DNA of 48,976 nucleotides from SFDP01 sp051891855. Its GTDB lineage: Bacteria > Bacillota > Clostridia > Lachnospirales > Lachnospiraceae. A model generated the notes under the pieces. It did not search any database and was not told the DNA's origin. It worked only from the letters and a program-made list of their open reading frames with translations. The DNA lies in assembly GCA_051891855.1 (NCBI GenBank), contig JBJFFP010000035.1, positions 1 to 48,976 on the forward strand, given 5' to 3'. Positions within the stretch are counted from its first letter, which is position 1. Each line of letters opens with the position of its first letter. Position numbers and translations under genes: made by a program. This document shows positions 42,708-48,976 of the stretch, in pieces.

Positions 42708-43160
42708 ATGGATAACATCAAAATAATTGACGATGCAAATCAGTATATCGTAATTACCATGGGAGATGAGCAGTTTGGTATCGATATCAAATATATCAAT
42801 AATATTGTGAAGATGCAGCATATTACCAGAGTTCCCAACGTGGCATCCCATATTAAAGGAGTCATTAATCTTCGGGGAGAAGTGCTTCCGGTAATGAGCC
42901 TCAGATTGAAGATGGGGCTGGAGGATGCTGCTGAAACTAAGGCCAGCAGAATCATTATTTTAAAGCTGGAACAAATGGGAATGCTGGGCATCATTGTTGA
43001 TGAGGTTAAGGAAGTGCTCACCTTTAACGATGAGGATGTAGAGAAAAAGGGTGTTGGTGAGAAACAGGAGGACAAGGATGCCTTCGTCTTCGGTGTAGGA
43101 AAGTATGGTGAATCTCTGGTATCCCTATTGGACGTGAATGCGGTTGTTACGTTTGAATAA
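42708..43160 (+). CDS. cheW: Chemotaxis coupling protein CheW
   Basis: A 150-residue CheW: QYIVITMGDEQFGIDIKYIN, the Arg region ITRVPNVASHIKGVINLRGE, and LGIIVDEVKEVL. It links receptors to CheA. The ATG at 42708 follows GGGAGG (42692-42697) and AAGGG; the open frame from 42666 overlaps cheA and is not conserved. A perfect hairpin follows the stop. Confidence 0.95.
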   Translation: MDNIKIIDDANQYIVITMGDEQFGIDIKYINNIVKMQHITRVPNVASHIKGVINLRGEVLPVMSLRLKMGLEDAAETKASRIIILKLEQMGMLGIIVDEVKEVLTFNDEDVEKKGVGEKQEDKDAFVFGVGKYGESLVSLLDVNAVVTFE

Positions 43161-43166
43161 GAGCTG

Positions 43167-43199
43167 AACCGGAATCTGTGCAGAGCATAGATTCCGGTT
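43167..43199 (+). promoter_or_regulatory. Intercistronic hairpin between cheW and cheC
   Basis: AACCGGAATCT (43167-43177) pairs perfectly over 11 bp with AGATTCCGGTT (43189-43199). The bases after it (GTTGAACTATT) are not a T run, so it is a weak terminator at best; an RNA-processing or stability role is as likely. Confidence 0.6.
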
Positions 43200-43240
43200 G
43201 TTGAACTATTACACTTGTCATGAAGGAAATGAGAGGAAAA

Positions 43241-43849
43241 ATGAGCGAAATCAGTGTAGAAAGTATGTCAAAACAGTATTTTGATGTATTGAAGGAAATT
43301 GGAAATATCGGTGCGGGAAATGCCACCACAGCTTTGGCAACCATGCTTCAGTCAAAGGTAGATATGACGGTTCCCCAGGTTAAGCTGCTTAAATTTTCGG
43401 AAGTGGGTACTCTTTTAGGTGGGGAAGAGCAGGTGATGGCAGGAGTATACCTTGCTATTACCGGTGATATTAAGGGAAGCATCATGTTTTTGGTAAAAGA
43501 AGATGTTGCCCTCCATCTGATTAAAAAGATGATGGGAGACATGGCTACCGATTTATATGGAGAAATGGAAAAGTCAGCCTTAAAAGAGATTTCCAATATT
43601 ATTACAGGAGCCTATCTCAATGCCCTGAGTAGCATGACCAATCTGACTATTGTTCCCTCTATACCCGATTTATGTATTGATATGGCGGGAGCAATTTTAA
43701 GTGTACCTGCCATTGAATTTGGGGAACTGGGAGATGAAATGCTGTTAATCCAAACTCAAATTTACGATGAAGTGTCTATTGATGGATTTTTTATCATGGT
43801 TCCGGATATGACTTCCTACCAGAAAATACTCTCCTCACTGGGTCTCTGA
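43241..43849 (+). CDS. cheC: CheY-P phosphatase CheC
   Basis: A 202-residue CheC with both catalytic motifs intact: DVLKEIGNIGAGNATTALA and SALKEISNIITGAYLNALS (S/D-x3-E-x2-N, each followed by the conserved Pro). It dephosphorylates CheY-P and is activated by CheD. ATG 43241 with GAGAGG upstream is preferred over 43220. It gives this cluster two CheC-type phosphatases together with FliY. Confidence 0.95.
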   Translation: MSEISVESMSKQYFDVLKEIGNIGAGNATTALATMLQSKVDMTVPQVKLLKFSEVGTLLGGEEQVMAGVYLAITGDIKGSIMFLVKEDVALHLIKKMMGDMATDLYGEMEKSALKEISNIITGAYLNALSSMTNLTIVPSIPDLCIDMAGAILSVPAIEFGELGDEMLLIQTQIYDEVSIDGFFIMVPDMTSYQKILSSLGL

Positions 43850-43898
43850 GAGCGATGCGGATAACCATTGTTAATAAAAGACGTACAGAGGAGAAAAA

Positions 43899-44378
43899 AT
43901 GGAAATTAAAGTTGGAATGGCCGATTTGAATGTCTGCAGTGGAACGGATTCCATTACAACATTAGGGCTGGGTTCTTGTGTGGGGGTAGTTCTGTGGGAC
44001 CCTACAAGTAAGGTATGTGGTATGGCACATATTATGCTGCCGGACAGTACATCGATAAAGAATAATTCTAATGTAGCTAAATTTGCAGACAGTGGAATAG
44101 AGGAACTGTTAAAGCGTGTTCTTGCCAAAGGAGCCAGAAGGCAGAATCTTGTTGCTAAGATTGCCGGTGGAGCACAGATGTTCTCCGTAAGCAATAAGTC
44201 GGATTTAATTGCGGTAGGGGCAAGAAATGTTGAGGCGTGTATCAAGAAATTAAAAGAGCTTAGAATTCCCTTAAAAGCACAGGACACAGGAGAGTCTTAC
44301 GGAAGAACGGTTACTTTCTACCCAGAAACCGGTCAATATCATATTAAACGAGTAGGGAAAGAAACGAAAATCATATAA
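43899..44378 (+). CDS. cheD: Chemoreceptor glutamine deamidase CheD
   Basis: A 159-residue CheD. The catalytic Cys is in TLGLGSCVGVVLWD and the His in MAHIMLPDS; a conserved Thr is expected downstream (TGESYGRTVTF region). It deamidates receptor glutamines and binds CheC to stimulate it. Start follows AGAGGAGA. The cheC-cheD pairing is as in Bacillus. Confidence 0.95.
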   Translation: MEIKVGMADLNVCSGTDSITTLGLGSCVGVVLWDPTSKVCGMAHIMLPDSTSIKNNSNVAKFADSGIEELLKRVLAKGARRQNLVAKIAGGAQMFSVSNKSDLIAVGARNVEACIKKLKELRIPLKAQDTGESYGRTVTFYPETGQYHIKRVGKETKII

Positions 44379-44389
44379 GGACTTTAATC

Positions 44390-44701
44390 ATGAAAAAGAA
44401 TAAAGCAAAGCTTTTTCCACCAATGCTTATGCTGATTGCCGGAAGTATAACCAGTATTATGACTTACCGATTTCAATATGAAATTAAGGCAGCACTGCTG
44501 ATTTTACTGAGTGTTTTATTGTTTTTTTATCTTTTGGGTTTGATTATTGTCAAAATCATTGCCCGCTTCGATCAGATTAATGAAGAAAAAAGGCTGGCAG
44601 AAGAGCAGATGGCAATAGAAAGTGAAGAAAATTCGGAGGAATCTGAAGAGGATTTGGAGAGAACTCAGGAAGACAGCGAAGATAAGGCAGAGGATTCTTA
44701 A
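44390..44701 (+). CDS. Small membrane protein with acidic tail, unknown function
   Basis: A 103-residue protein with two predicted transmembrane segments (about residues 9-27, PPMLMLIAGSITSIMT; and 32-54, ALLILLSVLLFFYLLGLII) and a strongly acidic Glu/Asp/Ser C-terminal tail from about residue 65. I do not recognise a named domain. It lies tightly between cheD (11 bases) and sigD. Start at ATG 44390 follows AAGGAC. Its position suggests a motility or signalling role, but this is only inference. Confidence 0.7.
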   Translation: MKKNKAKLFPPMLMLIAGSITSIMTYRFQYEIKAALLILLSVLLFFYLLGLIIVKIIARFDQINEEKRLAEEQMAIESEENSEESEEDLERTQEDSEDKAEDS

Positions 44702-44768
44702 ATTGGATGGGGAAATATCTCGTTAGAATTGAGGAAAGCAGAATCTTCATACTAAGGAGTTTGAATGA

Positions 44769-45536
44769 ATGGATGAAACAGGAAAAAACAGGCTATGGGC
44801 AGATTATGAAAAAAGTAATCACAGCCCTGCTGTCAGAGAAAAAATCATTTTGGAATATGCACCTCTTGTGAAGCTGGTAGCAGGCAGACTTAGCATGTAT
44901 CTTGGATATAATGTGGAATACGAAGACCTTGTCAGCTATGGTGTATTCGGTTTGATTGATGCCATTGACAAATTTGATTATAGTAAGGCGGTCAAATTTG
45001 AAACCTATGCATCATTAAGAATCCGTGGAGCCATTCTGGATCAGATTCGTAAGATGGATTGGATCCCTAGGACGATTCGTCAACGCCAAAAGCAGATTGA
45101 AACGGTTATGCGGGAGATTGAAGGTGCTCAGGGAAGACCGGCAACGGATGCGCAGATAGCGGAAGGACTTGGCATTACCGATGAAGAATATTTGGAATGG
45201 CAGTCGAAGATGAAAATCACCAATGTGGTTTCACTGAATGAGTTTTTGGAGCAGGGAAGCGAGGTACCCAGTGTCCCCGGCAGTCAGTATTTCATTATGC
45301 CGGAAGAGGCAGTGGAACAGGAAGAATTAAAAAAAGTACTGGCTGAAGCTCTGAAGCTGTTAACAGAAAAGGAGAGAAAGGTAATTGAGCTGTATTATTA
45401 CGAAGACTTGACCTTGAAGGAAATCAGTCATGTCCTTGAGGTGACCGAGTCCAGAGTATCACAGCTGCATACAAAGGCACTCCAGAAAATGAGAACAAAA
45501 ATGGGGAAATATATGGGAATTATAGAGCAGTTGTAA
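44769..45536 (+). CDS. sigD: Flagellar RNA polymerase sigma factor SigD/FliA
   Basis: A 255-residue sigma-28. Region 2 has EYAPLVKLVAGRLSMYLG, YEDLVSYGVFGLIDAIDKFD and VKFETYASLRIRGAILDQIR; region 3 has WIPRTIRQRQKQIE; region 4 has LTEKERKVIELYYYEDLTLK and VTESRVSQLHTKAL. It directs transcription of flagellin, late and chemotaxis genes. ATG 44769 is preceded by AAGGAG. Length equals B. subtilis SigD. Confidence 0.95.
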   Translation: MDETGKNRLWADYEKSNHSPAVREKIILEYAPLVKLVAGRLSMYLGYNVEYEDLVSYGVFGLIDAIDKFDYSKAVKFETYASLRIRGAILDQIRKMDWIPRTIRQRQKQIETVMREIEGAQGRPATDAQIAEGLGITDEEYLEWQSKMKITNVVSLNEFLEQGSEVPSVPGSQYFIMPEEAVEQEELKKVLAEALKLLTEKERKVIELYYYEDLTLKEISHVLEVTESRVSQLHTKALQKMRTKMGKYMGIIEQL

Positions 45537-45569
45537 CCGAAAGAATAGACGAGAATGGGGGGACAATCG

Positions 45570-47150
45570 GTGCATTCTTATTTTCAAGTGATTAATGAAG
45601 AGGGAAAAACGTATCTTAAACTGGTTATGGCAGGAGAACCGATTCTGGTAGGAGAAGTAGCAGAATATCTTGAACGACACAAGATTTCTTTTAATCTTTC
45701 AGATTTAAATCGTGCCATATTGGAGGTTAAGGACGAGACTATCATCGAGTTAAATGGAAAAAAAACCTATCCGCTGAAGGAGGAATTTCATCTGACTGTT
45801 TCTGATGATCGTATGCAGGCAACAGCCAGATTCTACCCACCCTCTAATGATGGAGAAAGGATGACGGAAACTGACGTTATTGAAGATTTGCGTCATCAGG
45901 GAGTAGTATATGGAATTATTAAGGAAGAAATTGAACTTTTTTTAAAAGACAGATCTTACTGTACCAATATAGTACTGGCAAAAGGGAAGGCGGTTAGACA
46001 GGGAAAGGATGCTTTTATTGAATATTTGTTTAATACAAATTTAAAAGCAAAGCCCACCTTAAACCCGGACGGCAGTGTGGATTTTTTTCATTTAAATATA
46101 ATCAATCACATAAAGAAAGGGGATTGTCTGGCCAGACTTCATCCCGAAGACCCCGGTGAAGATGGAATAGATGTTTGCGGCGGCGTTATCCACCCTAAAA
46201 CCGTCAGACGAGAGCTTCTGCGATTTGGTCGCAACATTGAGCTTTCTGATGATCATAGGGAGATTTATACTCAGGTGGATGGGCATGTGACCTTGGTGGA
46301 CAATAAGGTTTTTGTCAGTAATGTGATGACCGTGGAAAATGTAGACCTATCTACGGGAGATATTGATTATGAAGGGAATCTGCAGGTAAACGGAAATGTC
46401 TGTTCTAATTTCCGGATTAGAGTAGATGGTGATATTGAAATTCGTGGCGTTGTGGAAGGGGCAGAGATTATTGCCGGTGGAAATATTACCATTGCCCGTG
46501 GAGTAAACGGGATGAATAAGGGGATTTTGAAAGCGGGCGGTAATGTTGTTGCCAAATATATCGAAAACGGAACTGTTGAGGCACTGGGGTATGTGCAGGC
46601 GGATTCTATTTTGCACAGCCGCATTATGGCAGGAACGGAAATTCATGTAGGAGGAAAGAAGGGGTTTATTACCGGAGGCTATGTTTGTGCCACAAATTTG
46701 GTTGAAGTAAAAACTCTTGGCTCAGAGCTTGGTGCCAATACCATCGTGGAAATTGGTGTTTCTCCGGAAGTTAAGCAGCGGTATAAGTATCTGCAGGAAC
46801 AGCTGGATAAGAACAACAAAACCATTTCTTCTGCAAGACCAATTTTGGAGTCGGCAAAGAATAAAATTCGCTTTGGTGTTAAACTTACCCCTGAGCAGGT
46901 AAAGCATATTCAGGAATTATCTAATGTGGTGACCAGAACAAAGAAAAATATGGAAGTAATCATGAAAGAAATGCAGCAGATGGAGGAATTGGTGTCTGTA
47001 GGAAATGATGCACAGATTATTGTGTTGGGTAAGGCTTATCCGGGTACTAAGCTGGTAATTTCTGATGTCTCCAAAGTAATTAAGACCCCGGTACAATACT
47101 GTCGTTTTATTAAGCAAAGTGGTGATGTTACCATGGTGGGAATGAATTAA
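45570..47150 (+). CDS. FapA/DUF342 domain protein
   Basis: A 526-residue protein of the FapA (flagellar assembly protein A, DUF342) family. The N-terminal half includes VIEDLRHQGVVYGIIKEEIE and GEDGIDVCGG, the middle is a Gly-rich beta-helix (NVDLSTGDIDYEGNLQVNGN, GGNITIARGVNG), and the C-terminus is coiled coil. The family lies next to sigD or swrB in many Firmicutes; function is unsettled. GTG 45570 is chosen because GGGGGGAC precedes it; the in-frame ATG at 45555 has no site, and would add five residues. Confidence 0.82.
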   Translation: MHSYFQVINEEGKTYLKLVMAGEPILVGEVAEYLERHKISFNLSDLNRAILEVKDETIIELNGKKTYPLKEEFHLTVSDDRMQATARFYPPSNDGERMTETDVIEDLRHQGVVYGIIKEEIELFLKDRSYCTNIVLAKGKAVRQGKDAFIEYLFNTNLKAKPTLNPDGSVDFFHLNIINHIKKGDCLARLHPEDPGEDGIDVCGGVIHPKTVRRELLRFGRNIELSDDHREIYTQVDGHVTLVDNKVFVSNVMTVENVDLSTGDIDYEGNLQVNGNVCSNFRIRVDGDIEIRGVVEGAEIIAGGNITIARGVNGMNKGILKAGGNVVAKYIENGTVEALGYVQADSILHSRIMAGTEIHVGGKKGFITGGYVCATNLVEVKTLGSELGANTIVEIGVSPEVKQRYKYLQEQLDKNNKTISSARPILESAKNKIRFGVKLTPEQVKHIQELSNVVTRTKKNMEVIMKEMQQMEELVSVGNDAQIIVLGKAYPGTKLVISDVSKVIKTPVQYCRFIKQSGDVTMVGMN

Positions 47151-47161
47151 TTGGAGGGAGT

Positions 47162-47476
47162 ATGGCCATAGGACAGATTGATTTAAACAACTCTATGACA
47201 AGAATCCAGGAGTTTACAACACAAAGACATAATGAGGATCAAAGGGGTCTTGTTGAGCAAAATCAGCTGCATAATCAGTTCAATAAGGAATTGAACCTGA
47301 ATATGCGGCAGGTGGTTAAGTCTGAGCATACCGAGTATCAGAATAAGAAATTTGATGCCAAAGAGAAAGGGAGTAACCAATATTCATCAGATGGCGGAAG
47401 AAAAAAAAAGAAGGGGCAGAATTCTGAAGGAAGGGTTATTCCCAAAGCACAATCAGGGTTTGATGTAAAAATATAG
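47162..47476 (+). CDS. Small polar flagellar-operon protein, unknown function
   Basis: A 104-residue soluble protein without transmembrane segments: N-terminal AIGQIDLNNSMTRIQEFTTQ, a Gln/Asn/Glu-rich helix, and a basic C-terminal stretch (GRKKKKGQ). I recognise no domain. TTGGAGGGAGT precedes the ATG 11 bases after the FapA-like gene. The stop lies one base before the next gene's ribosome site. The composition is that of a helical, possibly partner-binding protein. Confidence 0.7.
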   Translation: MAIGQIDLNNSMTRIQEFTTQRHNEDQRGLVEQNQLHNQFNKELNLNMRQVVKSEHTEYQNKKFDAKEKGSNQYSSDGGRKKKKGQNSEGRVIPKAQSGFDVKI

Positions 47477-47514
47477 TGGAGGCAGCCGGCCTTTGGCCGG
47501 CTGAAATTGATATG
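47477..47514 (+). promoter_or_regulatory. Ribosome site separated from its start codon by a perfect hairpin
   Basis: TGGAGG (47477-47482) is followed at once by CAGCCGGCC (47483-47491), a TTT loop, and GGCCGGCTG (47495-47503), a perfect GC-rich 9-bp stem. Then come eight bases and ATG 47512. Linear spacing from GGAGG to ATG is 29 bases; with the hairpin folded it is 8. No other ribosome site serves this start. Confidence 0.6.
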
Positions 47515-48606
47515 GGAATTACAGAAATAGTGTTAATAATCATTGGAATTGTGGTTTTTGCTGTAAGCTTTTTGGTGCCGGAAAAATATGCAGATAAGGA
47601 TAAGGGCAGTACAGCAGCACAGGAAAAGAAACTGAAGGCCTTTTTGCAGAGAGAATTGCAGAATATTCGACAGGGCATAGAGGAAAAGGTGGATGAGAGT
47701 ATGGCAGCATCCACAGAGAAGACCGAACGTTATATGGAACGCATTACTAATGAGAAGATTATGGCGATTCAGGAATATTCGGATACCGTTTTGGAACAGA
47801 TTCATAAGAATCATGAAGAAGCGGTATTTTTATATGATATGCTGAACAGTAAGCATGATCAGATTAAACATACCGCCGGAGAAATCAGCAGTACAGTGGA
47901 AGGGGCAAAGGAGAAGCTGGAGAATACAGTAGATGAGACTACCCGGGAACTGCTACGGGGAAGTATTAGACAAAATCTGGTGGAAAAAATTAAAAATATG
48001 CTGCAGGAAAGTGTTCAGGAAGCGGTTGATACTTCCATAAGGGAAAGTCTGCAGGATAAAGTTGATTATTCACTTCAGCAACAGCTTGATGAGATAATCC
48101 GGGAGAAATTGGATGCTGTCATTTACGAAGCAGCAAGGGAAGCAGTAAAAGAGGCTGTTGACAGCAGTGTGCTAAGGAAAGCAGAAGCTCCGGAAAGGGA
48201 TTTACATAGGGAGGAGACCTCCGCTACAGCATTATTCAATAATGATATTAGACAAGAAACAGAAAAAGAGACGGAAAAAGAAGGTAAAAAAGCAGAATTT
48301 AAAGAATTTTCTTTTGAGATGCCGGAAGTGATTTTAGAGGAAGAACAGCCTCTTATGGTACAATCCATTAAGAAAGCTGCTCCCAAAAAGAAGACACCGG
48401 CGAAAAAGAATATGTCACGTGGGAAAGTCACCTTGGCAGCACAGACCGAGACGGAGCCGCATCGTCAGCCTGAAGGTGCAGGTGCCGCAGGCAATAAAGA
48501 AATAATCCTTAAGCTGCATAGAGAAGGAAAATCAAATGTGGCCATTGCCAGAGAGCTGGGTTTGGGAATCGGAGAGGTAAAACTGGTTATCGGATTATAT
48601 GAATAG
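47512..48606 (+). CDS. DUF6115-type membrane-anchored coiled-coil protein
   Basis: A 364-residue protein with an N-terminal transmembrane segment (IVLIIIGIVVFAVSFLV), a long coiled coil (about 30-240) rich in Glu/Lys/Gln with repeated amphipathic helices (VQEAVDTSIRESLQDKVDYS and similar), an acidic/basic linker, and a C-terminal HTH-like segment ILKLHREGKSNVAIARELGL. This matches DUF6115, found at the end of clostridial flagellar operons. Function is unknown. ATG 47512 is preferred over GTG 47476, which has no ribosome site; the hairpin described above intervenes. Confidence 0.78.
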   Translation: MGITEIVLIIIGIVVFAVSFLVPEKYADKDKGSTAAQEKKLKAFLQRELQNIRQGIEEKVDESMAASTEKTERYMERITNEKIMAIQEYSDTVLEQIHKNHEEAVFLYDMLNSKHDQIKHTAGEISSTVEGAKEKLENTVDETTRELLRGSIRQNLVEKIKNMLQESVQEAVDTSIRESLQDKVDYSLQQQLDEIIREKLDAVIYEAAREAVKEAVDSSVLRKAEAPERDLHREETSATALFNNDIRQETEKETEKEGKKAEFKEFSFEMPEVILEEEQPLMVQSIKKAAPKKKTPAKKNMSRGKVTLAAQTETEPHRQPEGAGAAGNKEIILKLHREGKSNVAIARELGLGIGEVKLVIGLYE

Positions 48607-48648
48607 TCCGCTTAATTCAGCAAACGGATGGAAAGGCATAAGCAAAAT

Positions 48649-48976
48649 ATGAGTTTAAAACATTATTTAAGAGGTCTGGGAATCGGAATCTTTGTTACTG
48701 CAGTTTTTTTTGGCTTGACCAAAAAAGCAGAAACGATGACAGATGCAGAAATCAAAATACGTGCTTCACAGTTGGGAATGGTAGAAGAAACGGTGTTAGC
48801 CGATTTAGTAAGTGAAGAGGCGGATGTACAAGAGGAAGGAAAAACGGCTGACGCTGATGCAGAGGAAGAGGAGAGCCTGCAAACTTCTTCGGAAGATGAG
48901 AACGAGGAGAGCCTGCAAACCTCTTCGGAAGATGAGAACGAGGAAGATACAGAGGAAAACGGTATTATCACTCAGG
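48649..48976 (+). CDS. Partial membrane-anchored protein (MltG-like family of Lachnospiraceae?)
   Basis: The 5' end of a gene that runs off the right edge, 109 codons seen. It starts SLKHYLRGLGIGIFVTAVFF (basic start plus one transmembrane segment), then MTDAEIKIRASQLGMVEE, then a very acidic region with a duplicated 12-residue segment EESLQTSSEDEN. The start resembles Lachnospiraceae proteins annotated as endolytic transglycosylase MltG-like that lie near flagellar operons, but the diagnostic C-terminal domain is outside the window. No clear ribosome site (AAGCAAAAT) precedes the ATG. Confidence 0.55.
   Translation, partial: MSLKHYLRGLGIGIFVTAVFFGLTKKAETMTDAEIKIRASQLGMVEETVLADLVSEEADVQEEGKTADADAEEEESLQTSSEDENEESLQTSSEDENEEDTEENGIITQ
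48868..48939 (+). repeat. In-frame 36-bp tandem duplication
   Basis: Two 36-base units (48868-48903 and 48904-48939) differ by one base (AAACTTC versus AAACCTC). Each encodes EESLQTSSEDEN. The near identity implies a recent duplication in the acidic linker of the partial gene. Confidence 0.9.

Overview
The window comes from a motile, low-to-mid-GC Gram-positive anaerobe of the Clostridia, most likely a Lachnospiraceae member. Reasons: a CodY regulator, a Bacillus/Clostridium-type fla/che super-operon (FliY, CheC, CheD, FlhF-FlhG, a SigD-type sigma factor, FapA/DUF342 and DUF6115 proteins), strong AGGAGG ribosome sites with some GTG/TTG starts, and TnpV/RepA-type mobile-element debris. No species can be named from the sequence alone. 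Every gene I accept is on the + strand.

Bases 1-7400 are an accessory island made of mobile-element wreckage. In order: the tail of an XRE-type HTH gene, an intact TnpV gene, its small partner gene with a one-base frameshift, a terminator, and the C-terminal scrap of a RepA-type replication initiator. Then comes a restriction-modification operon: a 61-residue HTH protein, a 998-residue nuclease-methyltransferase fusion (type IIG), and a 541-residue second adenine methyltransferase, an Eco57I-like arrangement. Its promoter has a perfect 14-bp palindrome filling most of the -35/-10 spacer. Next is a scar in which the start of a DUF4297/Cap4-like nuclease gene is joined to the C-terminal half of a HerA ATPase gene. 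The island ends in a non-coding stretch with dyads, three 35-bp direct repeats and hairpins (possible relic of an origin or oriT), followed by the C-terminal end of an AraC-family gene that the element seems to have interrupted.

Bases 7490-10500 hold a three-gene ABC transporter (lipoprotein, permease, ATPase) with its own promoter and terminator. topA (10672-12738) and codY (12845-13633) follow, each with a promoter; codY ends in a strong terminator.

From 13795 to the right edge there is one very long co-oriented flagellar/chemotaxis cluster: flgB-flgC-fliE-fliF-fliG-fliH-fliI-fliJ-motE-like-fliK-flgD-(TIGR02530)-flgE, then motA-motB-fliL-fliM-fliY-cheY-fliO-fliP-fliQ-fliR-flhB-flhA-flhF-flhG-(PilZ)-cheB-cheA-cheW-cheC-cheD-(small membrane protein)-sigD-(FapA)-(small protein)-(DUF6115)-(partial gene). 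The first block builds rod, MS-ring, switch, export ATPase and hook. The second supplies stator, C-ring, export gate and positioning GTPases. The third is the chemotaxis core with CheY-P phosphatases, ending in the sigma factor for late genes. Internal control points include a SigD-like promoter with a structured leader before fliK, and a 348-base non-coding gap with a terminator-like hairpin and a promoter before motA.

The most interesting items are the operator-in-spacer promoter of the restriction operon, the HerA/nuclease deletion scar, the 35-bp iterons with compensated palindromes, FlgD with two extra helical repeats, and a ribosome binding site separated from its start codon by a perfect hairpin (47478-47514).
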